A stretch of DNA of 11,713 bases from Halorhodospira sp. (lineage in GTDB: Bacteria > Pseudomonadota > Gammaproteobacteria > Nitrococcales > Halorhodospiraceae). The stretch spans positions 1 to 11,713 of the forward strand of contig SKJZ01000012.1 in assembly GCA_007121755.1 (NCBI GenBank), written 5' to 3'. The stretch's first letter is position 1. Every line of letters starts with the position of its first letter. The notes under the pieces were generated by a model. It ran no database searches. It had not been told where the DNA came from and was given only the letters and a program-made list of their open reading frames with translations. Of this stretch, positions 7,554 through 11,713 are shown piece after piece. The position numbers and the translations under genes are program-made.

Positions 7554-8063
7554 TCAGCCCCCCAGTCCCGCGTGGATGGCCATTTCGCGGTCGTGCCGAT
7601 CCGCGGAAGGATCGGCGATGGCCGGGATCATCTCAATGGCGGCGGCGATATAGTCGGCCGGCAAGCCTTGCTCCAAGGCCCCCCGCAGCACGTGCTCCTT
7701 GTACCAAGTGTAGGGCTGCAGTGCCGAGTCGATGTGGAGCGCCTTGTAGGTGAATGCGGTCAGCGGCTCGCCGCCGATGGTGAACAGCGCTTCGTCCCGG
7801 CGCTCGTAGCGCGGTCCCTCGGCCTCGTCGAGCCGGGGCAGTTCGGCGGCATCGAGCCGAAATACCGCCCCGTAGACTCGGTCTGACGGTGTGTGGGTCC
7901 GCACTACATCGCACTTGGCTGAGCCATCGATACCGGCCTTGTGGAAGGCGAGCCGGTGGCCCGGCAGGTAGCCAACCGACAGCAAGCGTGCCGAGGGTAC
8001 CCGCGCGCGCAGGCGCGGCGTAGAGAGGTTGGAGCCGTAAGCGAAGTAGTGGAGAGTAGCCAT
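7554..8063 (-). CDS. Gamma-glutamylcyclotransferase-like (AIG2/GGCT fold) protein
   Basis: This 169-residue protein has the hallmarks of the gamma-glutamylcyclotransferase/AIG2-like family, whose characterised members release 5-oxoproline from gamma-glutamyl peptides or amines. The N-terminal YFAYGSNL (6-13) is the substrate-binding loop of the fold. LDEAEGPRYERR carries the presumed catalytic acid E82, followed by AFTYKA, another family strand. The ATG at 8063 places the YGSNL motif close to the N-terminus as usual; a TTG at 8081 is also in frame but lies within an inverted repeat. No clear ribosome binding site is visible. The gene is opposite in direction to its neighbours and sits between two tRNA genes that are adjacent in enterobacteria, so it is probably an insertion in this lineage. 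The specific substrate cannot be told from sequence. Confidence 0.82.
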   Translation of the reverse strand: MATLHYFAYGSNLSTPRLRARVPSARLLSVGYLPGHRLAFHKAGIDGSAKCDVVRTHTPSDRVYGAVFRLDAAELPRLDEAEGPRYERRDEALFTIGGEPLTAFTYKALHIDSALQPYTWYKEHVLRGALEQGLPADYIAAAIEMIPAIADPSADRHDREMAIHAGLGG

Positions 8064-8117
8064 GGTCGCTGAGTATCTCAATAGAGGCCCGCGGGGCCAA
8101 CTATTTGGATGGCGACC
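8064..8117 (-). repeat. 54-base nested palindrome abutting the GGCT-like gene start
   Basis: Four blocks pair in perfect nested order: GGTCGC (8064-8069) with GCGACC (8112-8117), ATC (8075-8077) with GAT (8108-8110), AATAG (8080-8084) with CTATT (8101-8105), and GGCCC (8086-8090) with GGGCC (8094-8098) around a 3-base loop. That makes 19 pairs. On the minus-strand mRNA the last paired base is immediately before the ATG at 8063, so the fold would hide the ribosome binding region. It could be a regulatory leader, an old terminator or a palindromic repeat. Confidence 0.6.
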
Positions 8118-8174
8118 GTTAAGCTCCCATGGGTGGATTTACGGCGTCCTGAGCACGCGCCGGCATTGTCAGTC

Positions 8175-8203
8175 TTGACGCTGGGGCCCGTCCGCTTGAT
8201 AAT
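8175..8203 (+). promoter_or_regulatory. Sigma-70 promoter of tRNA-Arg
   Basis: TTGACG (8175-8180) and GATAAT (8198-8203) are separated by exactly 17 bases, each matching 5 of 6 consensus positions. Transcription would start near 8210, just before the mature tRNA at 8216. This gives the tRNA its own promoter independent of csrA and tRNA-Ser. Confidence 0.88.
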
Positions 8204-8215
8204 TGCGTCTTCTTT

Positions 8216-8292
8216 GCGCCGGTAGCTCAATTGGATAGAGCATCTGACTACGGATCAGAAGGTTGGGGGTTCGAGTCCTCCCCGGCGCGCCA
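8216..8292 (+). tRNA. tRNA-Arg (anticodon ACG)
   Basis: This 77-base tRNA reads CGU, CGC and CGA after A34 is converted to inosine. The acceptor GCGCCGG (8216-8222) pairs with CCGGCGC (8282-8288), followed by G and an encoded CCA. The anticodon stem TCTGA/TCAGA encloses loop CTACGGA, giving anticodon ACG. The T arm has GGTTCGAGT. It corresponds to the E. coli argV/Y/Z/Q genes that lie beside serV after csrA. Confidence 0.97.
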
Positions 8293-8302
8293 TAGCATAT
8301 GG

Positions 8303-8335
8303 AAGGGTCAGGCGATCTGCTTGGCCCTTTTTTTT
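8303..8335 (+). terminator. Intrinsic terminator after tRNA-Arg
   Basis: AAGGGTCA (8303-8310) pairs with TGGCCCTT (8322-8329) with one G-U pair. The 11-base loop is followed by an uninterrupted T-run to 8335. It starts 10 bases after the CCA end of tRNA-Arg and separates it from the hydrolase gene. Confidence 0.9.
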
Positions 8336-8409
8336 GGTCCGGTTCCGCCACCCGCCTACCGGCGCGTAACTCCGTCGATAACGGCGGGCGGAGAAGAGGG
8401 TAGCGAGCC

Positions 8410-9240
8410 GTGCGCGGGTTGTTAACGAGCCTGTTCATCGGGGCGGCCGTTGTCTACGTTGCCTTCGGTCTGCTGCTCTATATCTTTCAGGAGCGCATGG
8501 TCCACCTGCCACAGATTCCGGGGCGGGAGATTACCGCGGTGCCCGGAGATCGGGGAATGGCCTGGCAGGAGATCGAGATCTCGGCCGCGGATGGGACGCG
8601 CCTCCACGGCTGGTATATTTCGGCGGAGGCCGCGCGCGGGACGCTGCTCTTCTTCCACGGCAACGCCGGTAATATCTCCCACCGGTTGGAGTCGATCCGC
8701 ATCTTCCACGACCTCGGCCTCGACGTGGTCATTTTCGACTATCGCGGTTACGGACGCAGCGAGGGCCGTCCGACGGAGGCGGGTTTGCATCGGGACGCCG
8801 TGGCCGCCGCGGAGTGGGTCTATGAGTCCTTGGGCGCCGATCCGGCGCGGACGGTCTACTTCGGCCGCTCCCTCGGCGGCGCCCTGGCCGCCTACGCGGC
8901 CAGTGACCGCCCACCGGCGGCGCTGATCCTGGAGTCGACCTTCACCTCGGCGGAAGATTTGGCGGCGGATCTCTACCCGGTCTACCCGGCCCGTTTGCTC
9001 ACCCGTTTGGAGTACGCGACCGCCGACTACCTGCACGGGGTCGAGCGGCCGGTGCTCGTGGTCCATAGCCCCGACGACGAAATCATCCCGTTCCGCCACG
9101 CCGAAGGTCTCTTGGAAGCGGCCGGCACGGGGAGCGAGTTGCTCCGTATTCGCGGCGACCACAACACCGGCTTCCTGCGCAGCGGATCCCTCTACACTGA
9201 CGGTTTGGACGCGTTTTTCGAACGTAGTCTGGACCGTTGA
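8410..9240 (+). CDS. Membrane-anchored alpha/beta hydrolase (Bem46/YfhR-like)
   Basis: This 276-residue serine hydrolase has one N-terminal membrane segment (about 4-26, LLTSLFIGAAVVYVAFGLLL) that would anchor it in the inner membrane. The alpha/beta hydrolase fold follows: oxyanion region LLFFHGNAGN (79-88), strand VVIFDYRGYGRSEG, nucleophile elbow GRSLGG with Ser154, acid Asp223 in SPDDEIIP, and His251 in GDHNTGF. The full triad and the FDYRGYGRSEG motif place it in the Bem46/ABHD13/YfhR group; natural substrates of bacterial members are unknown. It starts at GTG 8410 with GAGGG 9 bases upstream. The leader after the tRNA-Arg terminator holds a GC-rich inverted repeat (CCCGCC at 8351-8356 with GGCGGG at 8383-8388). 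A stem-loop follows the stop. Confidence 0.88.
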   Translation: MRGLLTSLFIGAAVVYVAFGLLLYIFQERMVHLPQIPGREITAVPGDRGMAWQEIEISAADGTRLHGWYISAEAARGTLLFFHGNAGNISHRLESIRIFHDLGLDVVIFDYRGYGRSEGRPTEAGLHRDAVAAAEWVYESLGADPARTVYFGRSLGGALAAYAASDRPPAALILESTFTSAEDLAADLYPVYPARLLTRLEYATADYLHGVERPVLVVHSPDDEIIPFRHAEGLLEAAGTGSELLRIRGDHNTGFLRSGSLYTDGLDAFFERSLDR

Positions 9241-9244
9241 GCGA

Positions 9245-9267
9245 AACACCGCCGGCTCTCCGGTGTT
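9245..9267 (+). terminator. Stem-loop after the hydrolase gene
   Basis: AACACCG (9245-9251) and CGGTGTT (9261-9267) form a perfect 7-bp stem with a 9-base loop, beginning 4 bases after the hydrolase stop. No T-run follows, so termination is uncertain; it may instead protect the 3' end. Confidence 0.45.
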
Positions 9268-9309
9268 AGACTACAGCGGTTTGCGCGCGCGTTGTCAGAG
9301 ATGGAGTCT

Positions 9310-9834
9310 ATGGCCAACAGAGACTTGTTACGGCTGCTCGTCGTCGCCGTCCTCCTACTGGGGATGGCGTCTCCAGCGTCGGCTCGGCTCTACCTGGGCT
9401 TGGGCGCCGCCTATTGGGAGCTGGATGACCGCGGCCAACGTGAGTGGAGCGATTTTGCGCTTGGCGGTCTCGTCGGCGTCCGCATCAATCGCAACATAAG
9501 CGTTGAGAGCCGCCTGATAAAGGGGGGCAGCGATACCGATCTGGGGCGGGAACGCGAGCTGGAGTGGGCGCACAGCACGCTCGTGCGGCCGGTTCTGCCC
9601 TTGGGCTACGACAGCAATCTCTATGTGTTGGTCGGCGTCACCAGCTTCCGGTTCAGCAGCGGCAGCGGGGGGCCGGTGTGGCACGCCACCGAGTTGGAGC
9701 CCACCTTCGGCGCCGGGTATGAGTTCATGGTCGGGCGGCGGTCGTTCTTCGGTGTGGAGTATGTCCAGTACTCCGGTACTTCCCGGGCCACGTTCCGCTC
9801 TGTCAATGCGGGGCTTCGCTGGCAGTTCGAATAA
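9310..9834 (+). CDS. Small outer-membrane beta-barrel protein
   Basis: This 174-residue protein is predicted to be exported and to form a small beta-barrel in the outer membrane. A signal peptide is clear: charged NRD, hydrophobic LLRLLVVAVLLLGMA, then SPASA with cleavage before RLYLG (about residue 25). The mature part alternates polar and hydrophobic residues with strand-like units such as LYLGLGAAYWEL, FALGGLVGVRI, LYVLVGVTSFRF, TFGAGYEFMV and VNAGLRWQF, the pattern of 8-stranded OmpA-like or OmpW-like barrels. The last strand ends in WQFE, so the usual terminal aromatic is one residue from the end. Starts at 9301 (ATG) or 9292 (TTG) are also in frame; the ATG at 9310 gives the most standard signal peptide. 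The stop lies 5 bases from the stop of the convergent small gene. No specific function can be assigned. Confidence 0.8.
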   Translation: MANRDLLRLLVVAVLLLGMASPASARLYLGLGAAYWELDDRGQREWSDFALGGLVGVRINRNISVESRLIKGGSDTDLGRERELEWAHSTLVRPVLPLGYDSNLYVLVGVTSFRFSSGSGGPVWHATELEPTFGAGYEFMVGRRSFFGVEYVQYSGTSRATFRSVNAGLRWQFE

Positions 9835-9839
9835 CGGCC

Positions 9840-10046
9840 TCAGGCTGATACGTCGACGTATTTTCCGCGGTGGTCGCCGGAAGATTGGGCGTCGCCGTCG
9901 CCCGATCGGTTGCGGGCGATCTTCAGCTTCTCTTTGAGGACACCGGTCTGATCATCGAGGGCTTCCAGGATGCGCTCCTGGGCTTGGTGGCCCTTGTACG
10001 CGCCATAGAGCCCCGCGCCGATGGTTAAACCGTTGACTAAGTCCAT
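9840..10046 (-). CDS. Small protein of unknown function
   Basis: This is a 68-residue protein that I do not recognise. It starts with ATG at 10046, with GGAG about 15 bases upstream on the minus strand, and ends 5 bases from the stop of the convergent outer-membrane gene. The N-terminal third (DLVNGLTIGAGLYGAYKGHQ) is a short glycine-spaced segment that is hydrophobic on one face, as in glycine-zipper or phage-shock-like small proteins, but it is weak for a full membrane span. The middle (QERILEALDDQTGVLKEKLKIA) is a likely amphipathic or coiled-coil helix. The tail (SGDGDAQSSGDHRGK) is polar and disordered-looking. It lies downstream of glnQ in the same direction, 97 bases away with a hairpin between. 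A longer frame to 10199 exists but would overlap glnQ. That it is a real gene is moderately likely. Confidence 0.5.
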   Translation of the reverse strand: MDLVNGLTIGAGLYGAYKGHQAQERILEALDDQTGVLKEKLKIARNRSGDGDAQSSGDHRGKYVDVSA

Positions 10047-10117
10047 ACCGTATTCGTCTTCTCCGGGGCCCGTAGATGGAGCGGAAGGGTCTTCGCAAAA
10101 CCTGCGGACGTGCGTCA

Positions 10118-10141
10118 GGATAGCGGGCTTTACCCCTATCC
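10118..10141 (-). terminator. Stem-loop after glnQ
   Basis: GGATAG (10118-10123) pairs with CTATCC (10136-10141), and GGG (10125-10127) with CCC (10133-10135). One bulged C and a 5-base loop complete it. On the minus strand it begins 2 bases after the glnQ stop. There is no T-run, so it may be a weak or factor-dependent terminator or a 3' stabilising hairpin for the glnHPQ mRNA. Confidence 0.5.
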
Positions 10142-10143
10142 GG

Positions 10144-10917
10144 TTATCGGCCGGGCGGCGGCTTTTCTCCAGTCCCGCTGGGGTCTTTCCCGCCAACATC
10201 GCCGAGGAACTGGCGGAAGCGCTCCGACGGGGGCTCCGGTAGCAGCCGGCCGGGCGGTCCGTCGTGGACGATCCGTCCCTCGTCCATAAAGATAAGCCGC
10301 GTCGCCGCTTCGGCCGCGAAGCGCATCTCGTGGGTGACGATCAACATGGTCATCCCTTCCTTGGCGAGGCCTTGCATCACCTGGAGCACTTCGCCCCGCA
10401 ACTCCGGGTCGAGGGCCGAGGTCGGCTCGTCGAAGAGCATGACCTTCGGGTTGACGGCCAGCGCCCGGGCGATGGCGACGCGCTGCTGCTGGCCGCCGGA
10501 GAGTTCGCCCGGCAGGTGGTCGGCGCGGTCGGTCAGGCCCACCCGTTCCAGCAGGCGGTCGGCGATGCGCCGTGCTTCCCGGCGGGAGACACCCCGCGCC
10601 TTGCGCGGCCCAATCGTGACATTCTCCCGGGCGGTCATATGGGGGAAGAGGTTGAACTGCTGGAAGACCATGCCGGTCTCCCGGCGCATGTCCCGTTTGC
10701 TGACGCCCGGCGCGCCCAGCCGTTGTCCGTCCACTTCCAACGTGCCGGAGGTGAGCGGTTCCAAGACGCTGATGCAGCGGAGCAGGGTGCTCTTTCCGGA
10801 GCCGGACGGGCCGACGATCACCACGACTTCCCCCGGCTCCACCGTCAGGTCGATATCGGTCAGCACGCGGGTGCCGCCGAAGTCCTTGGTCAGCCCCCTG
10901 CATTGGATCAGGCTCAT
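10144..10917 (-). CDS. glnQ: Glutamine/polar amino-acid ABC transporter ATP-binding protein
   Basis: This 257-residue cytoplasmic ATPase energises the amino-acid importer encoded with glnP and glnH. All nucleotide-binding motifs are present: Walker A GPSGSGKST (36-44), Q-loop at FQQFNLFPHMT, signature LSGGQQQR (139-146), Walker B VMLFDEPTSALD with D163 and E164, and the H-loop H196. Residues 1 to about 240 closely follow E. coli GlnQ, including SGSGKSTLLRC and IARALAVNPKVMLFDEP. It then carries an extra tail of about 17 residues rich in Gly, Pro and Lys (GGKDPSGTGEKPPPGR). The start ATG overlaps the glnP stop as ATGA, so it is translated by coupling; an upstream extension in frame would overlap glnP and is rejected. 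The real substrate could be another polar amino acid, as this subfamily is broad. Confidence 0.93.
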   Translation of the reverse strand: MSLIQCRGLTKDFGGTRVLTDIDLTVEPGEVVVIVGPSGSGKSTLLRCISVLEPLTSGTLEVDGQRLGAPGVSKRDMRRETGMVFQQFNLFPHMTARENVTIGPRKARGVSRREARRIADRLLERVGLTDRADHLPGELSGGQQQRVAIARALAVNPKVMLFDEPTSALDPELRGEVLQVMQGLAKEGMTMLIVTHEMRFAAEAATRLIFMDEGRIVHDGPPGRLLPEPPSERFRQFLGDVGGKDPSGTGEKPPPGR

Positions 10918-11570
10918 AGGATCGGCATCCTGCGTTCGATCAGCCGCATGATCATGGCCAGCGAGAAGGTCATGATCAGGTAGAAGACAGCCACCGCGGT
11001 CCAGATCTCCAGCGCCCGGCCCGTCTGGGCGGTGAGCTGTTCCCCTCGCTGGGCCAGTTCGGCGACGCCGATGACGAGGAAGAGTGCCGAGTCCTTGAGG
11101 CTGATGATGAACTGATTGCCCAGCGGGGGGACGGAGCGCCGGAGGGCCAACGGGCCGACGATGGTGAGCAGGATCTGGGGGTACGACAGCCCTAAAGCGA
11201 GGCCGGCGTCGGTCAGGCCGGGGTCGATGGAGAGCACTGAGCCGCGGACGATCTCGGTGATGTAGGCGCCGGCGTTCAGGGCCAGGCAGAGCGAGGCGGC
11301 GGCGAAACCGGACAACGCGATGTCCAGGGCCATGGGTAGGGCGAAGTAGATGAACATGGCCTGCACGACGATGGGCGTCCCCCGGATCAACGAGACGTAC
11401 CCGAAGACCAGCCAGCGCACTATCGGTATCCGGAAGGCGAGGATCAGCCCGCAAAGGATGCCGATGAGCATCCCGCCGCCAATGCCGAGTAGCGTGATCT
11501 GGGCGGTGAGTTGGGCCCCGGCAACCATCTGGGGCATGGCGTTCCAGACGACTTCCCAGCGGAATTCCAT
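10914..11570 (-). CDS. glnP: Glutamine/polar amino-acid ABC transporter permease
   Basis: This 218-residue inner-membrane permease is about the length of E. coli GlnP (219) and shares long runs with it, such as RGTPIVVQ (63-70), MFIYFALPMA, LPLALRR-like PLALRRSVPPLGNQ and IGVAEL, plus the C-terminal ERRMPIL. About five membrane segments are visible (near 20-46, 52-82, 86-104, 150-170 and 188-212). The cytoplasmic loop DAGLALGLSYPQI (from 121) is the EAA motif that docks on GlnQ. The ATG at 11570 matches the GlnP N-terminus (MEFRWEVVW). A GTG start at 11612 would overlap glnH and is less likely. The gap to the glnH stop is only 11 bases and has no clear ribosome binding site, so reinitiation after glnH is probable. 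The stop overlaps the glnQ start by 4 bases. Confidence 0.93.
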   Translation of the reverse strand: MEFRWEVVWNAMPQMVAGAQLTAQITLLGIGGGMLIGILCGLILAFRIPIVRWLVFGYVSLIRGTPIVVQAMFIYFALPMALDIALSGFAAASLCLALNAGAYITEIVRGSVLSIDPGLTDAGLALGLSYPQILLTIVGPLALRRSVPPLGNQFIISLKDSALFLVIGVAELAQRGEQLTAQTGRALEIWTAVAVFYLIMTFSLAMIMRLIERRMPIL

Positions 11571-11581
11571 AAGCGGTGTGG

Positions 11582-11713
11582 TCAGCGCGGGCTGGGCGGT
11601 TCGCCGAACCACCTTTCGTAGAGGTCGGCGTACCGGCTCTCTTCCATCATCCGGAGCAGCGAGATGTTGAAGTCGTTTCGCAGCTCGCTGCCCCGCGGAA
11701 AGGCCATGGCGTA
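11582..11713 (-). CDS. glnH: Glutamine/polar amino-acid ABC transporter substrate-binding protein, C-terminal end (cut by window edge)
   Basis: The last 43 residues of a periplasmic solute-binding protein run in from the right edge and stop at TGA 11584-11582. The ending AMAFPRGSELRNDFN...LYERWFGEPPSPR is typical of the extracellular solute-binding protein family 3. In that family a strand with a FPKGS-type turn is followed by a helix ending in YKKWFG, as in E. coli GlnH. It would deliver its ligand to GlnP. The gene is first in the order glnH-glnP-glnQ, with 11 bases before glnP. The signal peptide and ligand pocket lie outside the window, so glutamine specificity is assumed from the neighbours' similarity to GlnP and GlnQ only. 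Confidence 0.85.
   Translation of the reverse strand, partial: YAMAFPRGSELRNDFNISLLRMMEESRYADLYERWFGEPPSPR

Noticed and set aside
7423..8215. Integrated element using the tRNA genes as attachment sites
   Set aside because: There is no integrase or transposase, and I found no duplicated tRNA 3' end; one ordinary gene lies between the tRNAs.
8422..9249. 275-codon minus-strand frame opposite the alpha/beta hydrolase
   Set aside because: The plus-strand protein has a full catalytic triad and membrane anchor; the antisense frame has no family signal.
10047..10199. N-terminal extension of the 68-residue protein to 119 residues
   Set aside because: It would overlap the glnQ 3' end in another frame and pass through the hairpin at 10118-10141; the ATG at 10046 is more plausible.
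10264..10983. 239-codon plus-strand frame opposite glnQ
   Set aside because: glnQ is unambiguous on the minus strand; the antisense protein is composition-driven.

Overview
The window looks like a housekeeping stretch of a high-GC gammaproteobacterial chromosome. The order mutS < > pncC-thpR-recA-recX-alaS-lysC-csrA-tRNA-Ser(GCU)-...-tRNA-Arg(ACG) is an extended form of the well-known enterobacterial order pncC-recA-recX-alaS-csrA-serV-argV. The strongly GC-biased third positions, lysC between alaS and csrA, and thpR between pncC and recA point to something like the Ectothiorhodospiraceae/Chromatiales (halophilic or purple-sulfur-type relatives). That placement is an inference; no rRNA or lineage-specific gene is present.

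Layout. Positions 1-263 (minus) hold the N-terminus of MutS, transcribed away from the rest. From 296 to 5570 (plus) runs a tight block: pncC (NMN deamidase), thpR (RNA 2',3'-cyclic phosphodiesterase), recA, recX and alaS. pncC/thpR and recA/recX overlap by a few bases. A leader of about 120 bases with a large potential stem-loop precedes recA. lysC (5659-6903) and csrA (7026-7244) follow. Next come tRNA-Ser(GCU), a minus-strand gamma-glutamylcyclotransferase-like gene, and tRNA-Arg(ACG) with its own near-consensus sigma-70 promoter and an intrinsic terminator. From 8410 a membrane-anchored alpha/beta hydrolase and a small outer-membrane beta-barrel protein are encoded on the plus strand. They converge on a minus-strand block: the end of glnH, glnP, glnQ (a GlnHPQ-type polar amino-acid ABC importer) and a 68-residue unrecognised protein.

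Functionally the left half combines genome maintenance (MutS, RecA, RecX), translation (AlaS, two tRNAs), aspartate-family amino-acid synthesis (LysC) and global post-transcriptional control (CsrA). The right half concerns envelope and nutrient uptake.

I found no mobile element, CRISPR array, toxin system or clearly new multi-gene system. No stretch without a gene exceeds 300 bases; the longest is about 150. The observations most worth a second look are regulatory or structural: a 54-base nested palindrome abutting the start codon of the cyclotransferase gene, an in-frame internal start with a strong ribosome binding site in lysC, the insertion between the two csrA-linked tRNAs, and the absence of a LexA box in front of recA.
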